A stretch of 64,000 nucleotides of DNA from Isoptericola sp044389085 (GCF_044389085.1 NZ_JBIRXP010000001.1:930001-994000); one strand, 5' to 3'; counted from the stretch's first letter, positions 48,053 through 56,650 are shown. Notes: generated by a model not told the origin, from the letters alone. Program-made: numbers and translations.

Positions 48053-49123
48053 TCAGCCCTGGGCGTCGTCGGGAGCCACCCCGAGGTCGCGCCGCACGCG
48101 CCGGATCTTCTTGTCCGACACGGCGCGCTCGCCCAGCTCCTCCTCGGACCACTCGGCGTCGGGGGCCGGGTAGGACCCCTTGGCCGGGCGACGGGTGCGC
48201 TCGGGCGGCGTGACCCCGTCCGCCAGCCGGCGGGCCGTGACGAGGAAGCCGGTGTGCCCGATCATCCGGTGCTGCGGGCGCACCGCGAGGCCCTCCAGGT
48301 GCCAGCCGCGCACCATCGACTCCCACGCCTGCGGCTCGGCGAACCGGCCGTCGGCCCGCAGGTCCTCGGCCGTCCGCGACAGCTGGGTCGCGGTCGCGAC
48401 GTAGCAGATCAGCACGCCGCCGGGCACGAGCGCGCGGGCCACCGGGTCGACGTTCTCCCAGGGGGCGAGCATGTCGAGGACCACGCGGTCCACGCTGCCC
48501 GGCTCCGCCACGGTGGGCAGCACGTCCGCGAGGTCGCCGACCGACAGCCGCCACGCCGGGTGCTCCCCGCCGAAGAACGACTCGACGTTGCCGCGCGCGA
48601 TCGCGGCGAAGTCCTCGCGCCGCTCGATCGAGTGCAGCTCGCCCGCGTCGCCGACGGCGCGCAGCAGCGACATGGTCAGCGCCCCGGAGCCGACGCCCGC
48701 CTCGACGACGCGGGCTCCCGGGAAGATGTCCGCCATCTGCACGATCTGGCCCGCGTCCTTGGGGTAGACGACGGCGGCGCCCCGCGGCATCGACAGCACG
48801 TAGTCGCTCAGCAGCGGCCGCAGGGCGAGGTACTCGATGCCGGCCGTGTTGGTCACGACCCACCCCTCGGGGCGGCCGATGAGGTCCTCGTGGCGGAAGT
48901 AGCCCTTGTGCGTGTGGAACGTGCCGCCGGGCTTCAGCGTGATGGTGTGCAGGCGCCCCTTGGGATCGGTGAGCTGCACCCGGTCGCCCTCGCGCAGCGG
49001 CCCACGGCGCAGGTCCGCGCCGGTGGCGCCGGCCGTCCCCGGCGCGATCGGCCGCACGTCCGGGGCGGCGGCCGGGTCGGCGGTCGGGCGGTTCTCGGGC
49101 GCGGTGGCGTCGGCGGAAGTCAC
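48053..49123 (-). CDS. trmI: tRNA (adenine-58-N1)-methyltransferase
   Basis: Makes m1A58 in the tRNA T-loop; 356 aa, likely tetramer. An N-terminal ~40-residue disordered segment is followed by the small beta domain (LREGDRVQLTDPKGRLHTITL), then the SAM domain with VVEAGVGSGALTMSLLRAVG and LDMLAPWENV. The C-terminus is lysine/arginine-rich. The GTG at 49123 has no ribosome site; TAGACT at 49137-49132 lies eight bases upstream, consistent with a leaderless mRNA. Its position upstream of mpa is conserved in actinobacteria. Confidence 0.94.
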   Translation of the reverse strand: MTSADATAPENRPTADPAAAPDVRPIAPGTAGATGADLRRGPLREGDRVQLTDPKGRLHTITLKPGGTFHTHKGYFRHEDLIGRPEGWVVTNTAGIEYLALRPLLSDYVLSMPRGAAVVYPKDAGQIVQMADIFPGARVVEAGVGSGALTMSLLRAVGDAGELHSIERREDFAAIARGNVESFFGGEHPAWRLSVGDLADVLPTVAEPGSVDRVVLDMLAPWENVDPVARALVPGGVLICYVATATQLSRTAEDLRADGRFAEPQAWESMVRGWHLEGLAVRPQHRMIGHTGFLVTARRLADGVTPPERTRRPAKGSYPAPDAEWSEEELGERAVSDKKIRRVRRDLGVAPDDAQG

Positions 49124-49131
49124 GACGGGCG

Positions 49132-49137
49132 AGTCTA
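49132..49137 (-). promoter_or_regulatory. -10 hexamer TAGACT of trmI
   Basis: TAGACT and eight bases before the trmI GTG. Upstream lie three copies of a 12-bp repeat (49148-49183). Confidence 0.5.
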
Positions 49138-49147
49138 CCGGCCGAGA

Positions 49148-49183
49148 CGTGCGCCGGGTCGTGCGCCGTGTCGTGCGCCGGGC
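49148..49183. repeat. 12-bp tandem repeat, three copies
   Basis: CGTGCGCCGGGT repeated three times in a row with single-base changes in copies two and three, filling the gap between the M50 protease stop and the trmI -10 box. Confidence 0.8.
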
Positions 49184-49185
49184 CG

Positions 49186-50307
49186 CTACCCGCGCAGGGC
49201 GGCCGCGACCCGCGCGACGTCGAGCACGCCGGTCAGGCGACCGCCGTCCACGACCGGGACCACCCGCGCGCCCGAGGACCCGTGGGCGAGGCGGTCCAGG
49301 AGGTCGTCGCCCTCGAGGTCGGGGCTCACCGCCGACCCCGGCGGGAACGGCACGACGACGGCCTCCACCGGCGTGGCGGCGGCCCGGTCCGCGGGCACGG
49401 TCGCGACCGCGCCCGGGTCCACCCAGCCGACCGGCTCCCCGGCGGGACCGACGACGGCCACCACCGCGCCGGGGTGCTGCGCGGCGGCGTCGGAGACTCC
49501 GGCGACCGTGGCGGCGACCGGGATCACGACCGCCGGCACGGACAGGCCTCGCGCGGACAGCCCCGCGACCCGGGCCCGGGCCTGCGCGCCCTTGACGGCC
49601 TCGCCCGCGCCGGACCACAGGAAGGCGCCGATGATCGCCGCCCACGCGACCGTCACCCACGACGGTCGGCGCCCCTCGAGCAACGGCCACAGCAGCGCCA
49701 CGACGAGGACGCCGACGGCCACGACGCGACCCGCCCAGCCGGCGACGAGGGTGCCCCGCGAGCGCGAGCCGGTCGCCCCCCAGACGATCGACTCCAGGAT
49801 CTGCCCGCCGTCCAGCGGCAGCCCCGGCACCAGGTTGAAGAACCCGACGAACGCGTTCGAGAACGCCCCGGCCAGGAGCAGCGCGGACGCGACCGACGAG
49901 ACCGGCTGCAGCAGGTACGCGCCCCAGAACGCGGCCGCGAGCACGAGGTTGGTCAGCGGGCCGACGACGGCCACCAGGGCGCCGTCGAGCGGCCGCCCGC
50001 CGGACCCGGTGTAGGCGGTGTGGCCGCCCCACAGCGTCAGCGCGATCTCCGTGACCCGGTGCCCGCGCGACCGCGCGACGAGGGCGTGGGCCACCTCGTG
50101 CAGGAAGACGGACGCGAACAGCAGCAGCACGAACGCCCCCGCGACGACGAGGACGGCCGACGTCGCCAGCTGCGGTGCGAACCACGTCCGCACCGCAGGC
50201 GCGAACACGAGCGTGAGGACGACGGCGCCGAAGAACCACGAGGGGGTGACGAGGACGGGCGCGCCCGCGATGCGGCCGACCACCCATCCCCGGGAGCGAG
50301 AGGTCAC
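49186..50307 (-). CDS. M50-family site-2 metalloprotease (Rip-like)
   Basis: Intramembrane zinc protease of 373 aa. HEVAH near residue 71 gives the zinc ligands and catalytic Glu, and NLVPGLPLDGG near 160 supplies the third ligand. About six transmembrane helices occupy the first ~230 residues. The C-terminal ~140 residues resemble a CBS pair (AGVSDAAAQHPGAVVAVV... GRLTGVLDVARVAAAL). Possible substrates are membrane-bound anti-sigma factors. GTG start six bases after a TAGCCT box. Gene order M50-trmI-mpa is typical. Confidence 0.92.
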   Translation of the reverse strand: MTSRSRGWVVGRIAGAPVLVTPSWFFGAVVLTLVFAPAVRTWFAPQLATSAVLVVAGAFVLLLFASVFLHEVAHALVARSRGHRVTEIALTLWGGHTAYTGSGGRPLDGALVAVVGPLTNLVLAAAFWGAYLLQPVSSVASALLLAGAFSNAFVGFFNLVPGLPLDGGQILESIVWGATGSRSRGTLVAGWAGRVVAVGVLVVALLWPLLEGRRPSWVTVAWAAIIGAFLWSGAGEAVKGAQARARVAGLSARGLSVPAVVIPVAATVAGVSDAAAQHPGAVVAVVGPAGEPVGWVDPGAVATVPADRAAATPVEAVVVPFPPGSAVSPDLEGDDLLDRLAHGSSGARVVPVVDGGRLTGVLDVARVAAALRG

Positions 50308-50313
50308 CCGGCC

Positions 50314-50319
50314 AGGCTA
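50314..50319 (-). promoter_or_regulatory. -10 hexamer TAGCCT of the M50 protease gene
   Basis: TAGCCT-GGCCGG-GTG, leaderless spacing. The surrounding CCGGATAGCCTGG is nearly the same as at mshC and the aldo/keto reductase gene. Confidence 0.55.
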
Positions 50320-50426
50320 TCCGGCCCGACGGGACACGGGCCCGTCCCTCGGGGCGCCGCCCGGCGTGCCGGTCGCGGGGCGGCACCGCCGGCGGCTCCT
50401 CGGGCCCGGCCGTCACCGCCCGGCCG

Positions 50427-50432
50427 TAGGGT
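50427..50432 (+). promoter_or_regulatory. -10 hexamer TAGGGT of the RecB-like nuclease gene
   Basis: TAGGGT followed by GGCGCGC and ATG (50440); no Shine-Dalgarno between. Confidence 0.55.
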
Positions 50433-50439
50433 GGCGCGC

Positions 50440-51336
50440 ATGACCACGACCGCCGCCCCGGAGCCGTCCGCGACGGCGCTGCGGGCCCCGGCGCTGTCGC
50501 CGTCGCGTGCGGCCGACTTCATGCGCTGCCCGCTGCTGTTCCGGTTCCGCGTGGTCGACCGCCTGCCGGAGCCGCCCGCGTCCGCCGCGGCACGGGGCAC
50601 GCTGGTGCACGCCGTGCTCGAGCGGCTCTACGACGCGCCGCGCGGCGAGCGCACGCCCGAGGCCGCGACCGCGCTGCTGCCGGTCGAGTGGGAGCGCCTC
50701 GTGGACGCCGAGCCGCGGTACGCGACGCTGTTCGACGAGGACGGCGACGCGGCGGGAACCACGCCCGAGGCGTGGCTCGGCCGGGCGCGCCGGCTCGTGG
50801 GCACCTACTTCACGCTGGAGGACCCCAACCGCCTGGAGCCCGCGTCGCGGGAGCTGCGCGTGGAGACCTCGCTCGACGACGGGCCGGTGCTGCGGGGCGT
50901 CGTGGACCGGCTCGACGTCGCGCCGGACGGCGCGCTGCGGGTGGTCGACTACAAGACCGGTCGCGCGCCCGGGCCGGGCTTCGAGGGCTCGGCGCTGTTC
51001 CAGATGCGCTTCTACGGCCTGGTGCTGTGGCGCGAGCGGGGCGAGGTGCCGCGCGTGCTCCAGCTGCTGTACCTGGGCGACGGCCAGGTGCTGCGCGCCG
51101 AGCCGGTCGAGCGGCAGCTCGAGGCCACGGAGACCAAGGTGCGCGCGCTGTGGTCGGCGATCCAGGACGCCGCCCGGACGGGCGACTGGCGTCCGCGGCG
51201 CAGCCGCCTGTGCGGCTGGTGCGCGCACCAGGCGCTCTGCCCCGAGTTCGGCGGTACGCCGCCCGTGATCCCCCCGGGCGCGCTGCGCGAGCGGCTCGGG
51301 GTGGACGAGACGGCGGGACCCGCCCTCAGGACGTGA
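50440..51336 (+). CDS. RecB/AddB-like PD-(D/E)XK nuclease with Fe-S cysteines
   Basis: A 298-aa nuclease of the RecB C-terminal/Cas4-like family. GTLVHAVLERL holds the family His, GVVDRLDVAPDGALRVVDYKTG has the catalytic Asp...Asp-Lys motif and QMRFYGLVLW the helix after it. Cys30 and the C-terminal CGWCAHQALC supply four cysteines for an iron-sulfur cluster, as in AddB. No helicase domain is present. A repair role is likely but unproven. The gene ends 11 bases inside the convergent HAD gene. Confidence 0.88.
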   Translation: MTTTAAPEPSATALRAPALSPSRAADFMRCPLLFRFRVVDRLPEPPASAAARGTLVHAVLERLYDAPRGERTPEAATALLPVEWERLVDAEPRYATLFDEDGDAAGTTPEAWLGRARRLVGTYFTLEDPNRLEPASRELRVETSLDDGPVLRGVVDRLDVAPDGALRVVDYKTGRAPGPGFEGSALFQMRFYGLVLWRERGEVPRVLQLLYLGDGQVLRAEPVERQLEATETKVRALWSAIQDAARTGDWRPRRSRLCGWCAHQALCPEFGGTPPVIPPGALRERLGVDETAGPALRT

Positions 51337-52039
51337 GGTCCACGACCTCACCGGCGCCGATGCGCGCGAGGGTGGAGACGTCGACCGACTCCAGCGACGC
51401 GGCGCGGCTGAGGCCGTCCAGCTGCGGCACGGGCACGACCGCCTCGACGCCGAGCGTCGCGATGCCCGCGGCCCGCGCCGACGCGATACCGGTGGGCGAG
51501 TCCTCGATGGCCACGCAGGAGGCCGCGTCCACCCCGAGCCGCTCGGCCGCGAGGAGGTAGGGCTCGGGGTCCGGCTTGCCCCGCGTCACCTGGTCACCGG
51601 TGACCAGCGTCGCGAACACGCCGGCGGGGGCTCGGGAGACCACCTCGTCCGCGAAGGACGCGTAGCTCATCGTCACCAGCGCGCACGGGACGCCCGCGTC
51701 GGCGAGCGACGTGAGGAGCTCCAGCGCGCCCGGCTGCCACGGCACCCGCTCGCGCACCTGCTCGACCACGCGGCCGAGGAGCCGCTCGACGATCTCGTCG
51801 ACGGGCAGGTCCACGCCGCCCTGGTCGCGCAGGATGGCGGCCGAGACCGTCAGCGCGTTCCCGACGAGCTGCAGCGCCTGCTCGTGGCTCCACGTGCCGC
51901 CGTGCTCGGCGACGAGCTCGTGCTCGGCACGGATCCAGTACGGCTCGGTGTCCACGAGCGTGCCGTCCATGTCCCACAGGACGGCCGCGGGCAGGGTCGG
52001 CACGGTGCTGGGCGGGGCAGGGGCGAAGGTCTCGGGCAC
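51326..52039 (-). CDS. HAD-superfamily hydrolase (beta-phosphoglucomutase-like)
   Basis: A 237-aa HAD phosphatase. Motif I is LWDMDGTLVDTEPYW near residue 22, motif II the Thr/Ser of LVTMSY, motif III Lys in GKPDPEPYLLAAERLG and motif IV IEDSPTGIASARAAG. The helical cap lies after motif I, as in the PGM/gph subgroup. The substrate is probably a small sugar phosphate. GTG start six bases after TACGAT. Confidence 0.9.
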   Translation of the reverse strand: MPETFAPAPPSTVPTLPAAVLWDMDGTLVDTEPYWIRAEHELVAEHGGTWSHEQALQLVGNALTVSAAILRDQGGVDLPVDEIVERLLGRVVEQVRERVPWQPGALELLTSLADAGVPCALVTMSYASFADEVVSRAPAGVFATLVTGDQVTRGKPDPEPYLLAAERLGVDAASCVAIEDSPTGIASARAAGIATLGVEAVVPVPQLDGLSRAASLESVDVSTLARIGAGEVVDLTS

Positions 52040-52045
52040 CGGTCC

Positions 52046-52051
52046 ATCGTA
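52046..52051 (-). promoter_or_regulatory. -10 hexamer TACGAT of the HAD gene
   Basis: TACGAT-GGACCG-GTG; the divergent PAC2 gene has its own -10 about 85 bp away. Confidence 0.5.
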
Positions 52052-52134
52052 CGGACCGGGCGCCGTCCCCCCGCCCGTCCGTCCGCGTGAGACCGGACAC
52101 CCCGGGGCCGGGCGGCGGCGCGGGCCACGCTGTA

Positions 52135-52140
52135 TACGCT
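52135..52140 (+). promoter_or_regulatory. -10 hexamer TACGCT of the PAC2 gene
   Basis: TACGCT, six bases (GGACGG), then ATG at 52147. An overlapping TATACG is an alternative. Confidence 0.5.
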
Positions 52141-52146
52141 GGACGG

Positions 52147-53043
52147 ATGACGACCGAGCCGGAGACCACCGGGCGCCACGCCGCACGGCAGACCGTGATG
52201 ATCGCCGCGTTCGAGGGGTGGAACGACGCCGGCAGCGCCGCCACGGCGGCCCTCGCCCACCTCGCCCACGTGTGGGACGCCCGTCAGGTGCGCGAGCTCG
52301 ACCCCGAGGACTACCACGACTTCCAGGTGAACCGTCCGGTGATCGAGACCGGGCCGGACGGGGTGCGCACCATCACCTGGCCCACCACGACCGTGTCCGT
52401 CGCCGACCTGCCCGACCGCACCGTGGTGCTGGTGCACGGCATCGAGCCCTCGTTCCGCTGGCGCTCGTACAGCGCCGAGCTCCTCGACCTCGCCGCCGAG
52501 CTGGGCGTCCGCACCGTGGTGACCCTGGGCGCGCTGCTGGCCGACGTGCCGCACACCCGCCCCATCCCGATGACGGCCACGACGGAGAGCTCCGGCCTGC
52601 AGGCGGTGCTCGACGTCGAGCCGAGCACGTACGAGGGCCCGACGGGCATCGTGGGCGTGCTGCAGCACGAGGCCGACCGGCGGGGCTTCCAGGCGGTGTC
52701 GCTGTGGGCGGCCGTGCCGCACTACGTGGCCAACCCGCCGTCGCCCAAGGCCACGCTCGCGATCCTCACGCGCGTCGAGGAGCTGATCGCCGCGCCGGTG
52801 CCGCTCGGCGACCTGCCGGAGGACGCTGAGGCGTGGCAGCACGGCGTCGACGAGCTCGCGTCCGACGACGCGGAGATCGCCGAGTACGTGCAGCAGCTCG
52901 AGGAGGCGAAGGACACCGCCGACCTGCCCGAGGCCACCGGCGAGGCCATCGCCCGGGAGTTCGAGCGCTACCTGCGGCGGCGCGACGTCGGCGGCGACAA
53001 GGGGACGGACAAGGGCACCGACAAGGGGCCCGAGAAGGGCTGA
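52147..53043 (+). CDS. PAC2-family protein
   Basis: A 298-aa protein of the PAC2 superfamily, related to eukaryotic proteasome assembly chaperone 2; actinobacterial members form trimers and have no proven function. The family start MIAAFEGWNDAGSAATAALAHL and the VVTLGALLADVPHTRP stretch are clear. A helical segment (about 240-280) precedes a repeat tail GTDKGTDKGPEKG. It lies a few kb from the proteasome genes, which is common, but a direct link is inference. Confidence 0.9.
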   Translation: MTTEPETTGRHAARQTVMIAAFEGWNDAGSAATAALAHLAHVWDARQVRELDPEDYHDFQVNRPVIETGPDGVRTITWPTTTVSVADLPDRTVVLVHGIEPSFRWRSYSAELLDLAAELGVRTVVTLGALLADVPHTRPIPMTATTESSGLQAVLDVEPSTYEGPTGIVGVLQHEADRRGFQAVSLWAAVPHYVANPPSPKATLAILTRVEELIAAPVPLGDLPEDAEAWQHGVDELASDDAEIAEYVQQLEEAKDTADLPEATGEAIAREFERYLRRRDVGGDKGTDKGTDKGPEKG

Positions 53044-53059
53044 CGCAGGGCCTGTCCGG

Positions 53060-54343
53060 TCAGAGGCGGACGCCGAGCAGCGCGTTCACCGCGCGCGCCA
53101 GGACGCCGGGCGCGCCCTCGTGGTCGCCGGAGGTGTCGCGGCCGGGCGCCAGCGCGGCGTCGGCCCAGGCGTCGACGGCGGCGAGCGCGGCGGGTCCGTC
53201 GAGGTCGTCCGCGAGCGCCGCGCGCAGGGCCGCCAGCGTCGCGGTCGCGTCCGGTCCGCCGTTGCCCGAGACCGCGGACCGCCACCGGTCCAGCCGGGCC
53301 ACGCCGGCGTCGAGGTCGGCCTCGGTCCACTCCCACTCGGTGCGGTAGTGGTGGGCGAGGAGGGCCAGCCGGATCGCCATCGGGTCCACGCCGGCGCGGC
53401 GCAGCGCGGAGACGAACACGAGGTTGCCGCGCGACTTGCTCATCTTCTCGCCCTGGTACGCGACCAGGCCGGCGTGCACGTGCACGCCCGCCCCGCCGCC
53501 CCCGAGGAGGCGGTCGTGCGAGGTCGACATCTCGTGGTGCGGGAACAGCAGGTCCGCTCCGCCGCCCTGCAGGTCGAACGGCAGGCCCAGCCCGTCGCGG
53601 GCGATCACCGCGCACTCGATGTGCCAGCCGGGGCGGCCGGTGCCCAGCGTCGCGCCGTCCCACGCGGGCTCCCCCACGCGCTCGCGCCGCCACAGCAGCG
53701 GGTCGAGGGGGTTCTTCTTGCCCTCCCGCTGCGGGTCGCCGCCCCGCTCGGCGAACAGGGCCGCCATGACCTCCGGGTCGAGGCGGGCCACCTGACCGAA
53801 GTCGCGGTCGGCGGACAGGTCGGCGTACACGTCGCCGAGACAGGGGTCGTCCCCGCCCGCGCCCGGCTCGACCGGGACGCGGTAGGCCACGCCCTCCTCC
53901 AGCATCCGCTCGACGGCGGTCACCACCGCGGGCACGGACTCGACCGCGCCCGTCCAGGTGGCGGGCGGCACCATGCCGAGGGCCGTCATGTCCTCGCGGA
54001 AGAGCGCCACCTGGTCGGCGGCCAGGTCCCGCCAGTCGACCCCGGTGGCGTCGGCGCGCTCCAGCAGCGGGTCGTCGACGTCGGTGACGTTCGAGACGAA
54101 CGTCACGTCCTTGCCGGCGTCGAGCCACGCCCGGTGCAGCAGGTCGAACGCCAGGTAGGTGTTCGCGTGCCCCAGGTGGGTCGCGTCGTACGGGGTGATC
54201 CCGCAGACGTAGTAGCGGGCGGTGCCCCCCGGGGCCGGGTCCACGAGCCGTCCGGTGGTGCTGTCGTGCACCCGGACGGGGGTGCGGCGGCCGTCGGCCG
54301 GTTCGGGGAGCTCGGGGATCTGCGGGGCGGGCCAGGAACGCAC
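53060..54343 (-). CDS. mshC: cysteine:GlcN-Ins ligase (mycothiol synthesis)
   Basis: Adds cysteine to GlcN-Ins in mycothiol biosynthesis; 427 aa, a paralogue of cysteinyl-tRNA synthetase lacking the anticodon domain. The N-terminal MRSWPAP, CGITPYDATHLGHANTYL (class I HIGH-like site with zinc Cys), GRPGWHIECAV and KMSKSRGN motifs identify it over CysS. It converges with the PAC2 gene with a 16-base gap. GTG start six bases after TAGCCT. Confidence 0.96.
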   Translation of the reverse strand: MRSWPAPQIPELPEPADGRRTPVRVHDSTTGRLVDPAPGGTARYYVCGITPYDATHLGHANTYLAFDLLHRAWLDAGKDVTFVSNVTDVDDPLLERADATGVDWRDLAADQVALFREDMTALGMVPPATWTGAVESVPAVVTAVERMLEEGVAYRVPVEPGAGGDDPCLGDVYADLSADRDFGQVARLDPEVMAALFAERGGDPQREGKKNPLDPLLWRRERVGEPAWDGATLGTGRPGWHIECAVIARDGLGLPFDLQGGGADLLFPHHEMSTSHDRLLGGGGAGVHVHAGLVAYQGEKMSKSRGNLVFVSALRRAGVDPMAIRLALLAHHYRTEWEWTEADLDAGVARLDRWRSAVSGNGGPDATATLAALRAALADDLDGPAALAAVDAWADAALAPGRDTSGDHEGAPGVLARAVNALLGVRL

Positions 54344-54349
54344 GCGCTC

Positions 54350-54355
54350 AGGCTA
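54350..54355 (-). promoter_or_regulatory. -10 hexamer TAGCCT of mshC
   Basis: CCGG-TAGCCT-GAGCGC-GTG; leaderless spacing, hexamer shared with the M50 and aldo/keto reductase genes. Confidence 0.55.
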
Positions 54356-54407
54356 CCGGCCCTGCGGCGCGGCCAGATCACCGGGCCGCCGCCAGGCCGT
54401 CACCGGG

Positions 54408-55280
54408 TCAGACGACGATGCCGCCGTCCGCGGTGAGCACGCCGGTCAGGAGCAGGACCACGACGACGGCGGCGAGGCCGAGGCGGTACCAGACGAACGG
54501 CATGAACGAGTGCGTGGTGATGAGCTTGAGGAACCCGATGATCACGACGTAGCCGACGACGAACGCCACCAGCGTCGCGACCAGGGTCGCGCCGGCTCCC
54601 GGTGACCCGGGGGCCGGGTCCTCCCCCATGGACTTGGCGAGCTGGTAGAAGCCCGACAGCAGCACCGCGGGGATGGCGAGCAGGAACGAGTAGTCGGCGG
54701 CGGCCTTGCGGGTGAAGCCCATGAGCAGCCCGGCGGTGATCGTGCCGCCGGAGCGCGACACGCCCGGCACGAGGGCGAGCGCCTGGGCGAAGCCGAACCC
54801 GATCGCGCGCTTGGGGTTGAGCTCGTCGAGCCGGCGCGTGCGGCGGCCGACCTTGTCCGCCCAGCCGAGCAGCAGGCCGAAGACGACGAGGGTCGTCACG
54901 GTGATCCAGAGGTTGCGCAGGTACGTCTCGATCTGGTCCTGGAAGAGCAGCCCGAGCACGCCGATCGGGATCGAGCCGAGCGCGATGTACCAGGCCATGC
55001 GGGCCTGGTCGTCGTGCGCCCCCATCCGGGAGCGCCAGTCGCGGCCGTGGGTGCCCACGAGGGACTTCCACCAGGCGACGCAGATGTCCCGGATGGTGCG
55101 GCGGTAGTAGAGCAGCACGGCCGCCTCGGTGCCGATCTGCGTGATCGCGGTGAACGCGGCGCCGGGGTCGGTCCCGCCGAGCAGCTCCCCCACGATGCGC
55201 AGGTGCGCGCTCGAGGAGATCGGCAGGAACTCGGTCAGGCCCTGGACCAGGCCGAGCAGGATCGCTTCCCAGGCATTCAC
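54408..55280 (-). CDS. uppP: undecaprenyl-diphosphate phosphatase
   Basis: Integral membrane enzyme recycling undecaprenyl diphosphate to the monophosphate lipid carrier; confers bacitracin tolerance (BacA). The protein is 290 aa with about eight helices. GLTEFLPISSSAHL and LVPGVSRSGGT are the two active-site motifs. GTG start (VNAWEAILLG) eight bases after TAGTGT. It is 64 bases upstream of mshC in the same direction. Confidence 0.96.
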   Translation of the reverse strand: MNAWEAILLGLVQGLTEFLPISSSAHLRIVGELLGGTDPGAAFTAITQIGTEAAVLLYYRRTIRDICVAWWKSLVGTHGRDWRSRMGAHDDQARMAWYIALGSIPIGVLGLLFQDQIETYLRNLWITVTTLVVFGLLLGWADKVGRRTRRLDELNPKRAIGFGFAQALALVPGVSRSGGTITAGLLMGFTRKAAADYSFLLAIPAVLLSGFYQLAKSMGEDPAPGSPGAGATLVATLVAFVVGYVVIIGFLKLITTHSFMPFVWYRLGLAAVVVVLLLTGVLTADGGIVV

Positions 55281-55288
55281 GGGCGGTC

Positions 55289-55323
55289 ACACTACCCGGA
55301 CCTGCGAGGTTTCCCGGTAGCCT
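55289..55323. promoter_or_regulatory. divergent leaderless promoters of uppP and the aldo/keto reductase
   Basis: On the minus strand TAGTGT (55294-55289) lies eight bases before the uppP GTG. On the plus strand TAGCCT (55318-55323) lies eight bases before the reductase ATG. The two start codons are only 51 bases apart, so the promoters share one control region. Confidence 0.55.
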
Positions 55324-55331
55324 GGCACGCC

Positions 55332-56297
55332 ATGGAGCGTCGTCAGGTGGGCCGCACGGGCCTGCGCGTGTCCGAGCTGGGCCTGGGGACGATGACCTGG
55401 GGCCGGGACACCGACGACCTGGACGCGGCGGAGCAGCTGCGCGACTTCGTCGACGCGGGCGGCACGCTCGTCGACACCGCCGCGACGTACGGCGACGGGG
55501 ACGCGGAGCGCGTCATCGGGAGCCTCCTGGACGGCAAGGTCTCCCGCGACGACGTCGTGCTGTGCACCAAGGGCGGAGTGCGGGCCGGGCGGTCGGGTGC
55601 CCGGGTCGACGCGTCGCGGGCGGGCCTGCTCGCCGACCTCGACGCCTCCCTCTCCCGCCTCGGCACCGATCACGTGGACCTGTTCCTCGTCGCCTGCCCC
55701 GACCCGTCGACGCCGCTCGCGGAGACCGTGTCGGCGTTGCGGCTCGCGGTGTCCTCCGGCAGGGCGCGCTACGTCGGTCTCTCCAACCATCCCGGCTGGG
55801 CGTCCGCGCGGGCCGCGACGCTGCTGGAGGCCGACGGCACCGGCCTGAGCGCCCTGGAGCTCGAGTACTCGCTGCTGCAGCGCGGCGTGGAGCGCGACGT
55901 CGCCCCTGCCGCCGACGCCCTCGGCCTCGGCCTGCTGGCGTGGTCACCGCTGGGCCGCGGCGTGCTCACCGGCAAGTACCGCCGGGCCATCCCGGCGGAC
56001 TCCCGAGCGGCGTCGGCGCACCTCGCCGCCTTCGTCGACCCCTACCTGGAGGCCGCGGCGTCGTCCGTGGTCGAGGCGGTGGCCACCGCCGCCGAGGGGC
56101 TCGGGCGCGCGCCGCTCGAGGTGGCCCTCGCCTGGCTGCTGGCCCGCGACGCGGTCGCGAGCGCGATCGTGGGGGCGCGGACGCCGGCGCAGCTGCGGGC
56201 GTCGCTCGCCGCCACCGACCTCGACCTGCCGGCCGAGGTCCACGGCGCGCTCGACGACGTCTCGGCGCCGGAGATCGGCTACCCCGAGCGCTGGTAG
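55332..56297 (+). CDS. aldo/keto reductase family protein
   Basis: A 321-aa TIM-barrel oxidoreductase, NADPH-dependent by family. The Asp-Tyr of DTAATYGDG and the Lys of LCTKGG are in place. The usual catalytic His in the next strand (a HWPD/HAPD-type motif) is Ala here (LVACPDP), so catalysis may be altered. LLAWSPLGRGVLTGKY and SAIVGARTPAQL are typical of the Tas/YajO-like subgroup. The last 19 bases overlap the convergent acidic-protein gene. Substrate unknown. Confidence 0.9.
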   Translation: MERRQVGRTGLRVSELGLGTMTWGRDTDDLDAAEQLRDFVDAGGTLVDTAATYGDGDAERVIGSLLDGKVSRDDVVLCTKGGVRAGRSGARVDASRAGLLADLDASLSRLGTDHVDLFLVACPDPSTPLAETVSALRLAVSSGRARYVGLSNHPGWASARAATLLEADGTGLSALELEYSLLQRGVERDVAPAADALGLGLLAWSPLGRGVLTGKYRRAIPADSRAASAHLAAFVDPYLEAAASSVVEAVATAAEGLGRAPLEVALAWLLARDAVASAIVGARTPAQLRASLAATDLDLPAEVHGALDDVSAPEIGYPERW

Positions 56298-56644
56298 GCC
56301 TGACCGGGGGCGTCGGCCGGACGGTCGTCCGACGACGCGGACAGGTCGTCGCCCTCGAGGTCGGTGTCCAGCTCGGCGTCGAGGTCGTCCTCGTCGTCGT
56401 CTTCGTCGTCGTCCCCGTCGTCCTCGTCGCTGTCGTCTTCGTCCCCGTCGTCGAGGAAGAAGGGCGTCACCTCGGAGTAGACCTGCGCCAGCGCGTCCTC
56501 GTAGACCTCGAACGCGTCGGCCAGGACCTCGTAGGCGTCGTCGACCGCCGGGTCGTCGTCACCCCGACGGGTCGACACCGCGTGGTAGTGGGCCTCCAGC
56601 GCGGCGACGAAGCGGTCCAGCGCGGCACGCGGGTCTGCGGTCAT
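56279..56644 (-). CDS. acidic protein of unknown function
   Basis: A 121-aa protein. Residues 1-65 are predicted helical (ALDRFVAALEAHYHAV, VLADAFEVYEDALAQVYSEV). Residues 70-105 are almost entirely Asp and Glu. Similar proteins occur in actinobacteria beside DUF5703 genes, sometimes with a doubtful 'primosomal protein' label. The start has TACGGT (56656-56651) six bases upstream, so the gene is likely real and leaderless. Charge suggests a nucleic-acid-mimic, metal or basic-protein binder; nothing is proven. Confidence 0.7.
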   Translation of the reverse strand: MTADPRAALDRFVAALEAHYHAVSTRRGDDDPAVDDAYEVLADAFEVYEDALAQVYSEVTPFFLDDGDEDDSDEDDGDDDEDDDEDDLDAELDTDLEGDDLSASSDDRPADAPGQAYQRSG

Positions 56645-56650
56645 GCTCTG

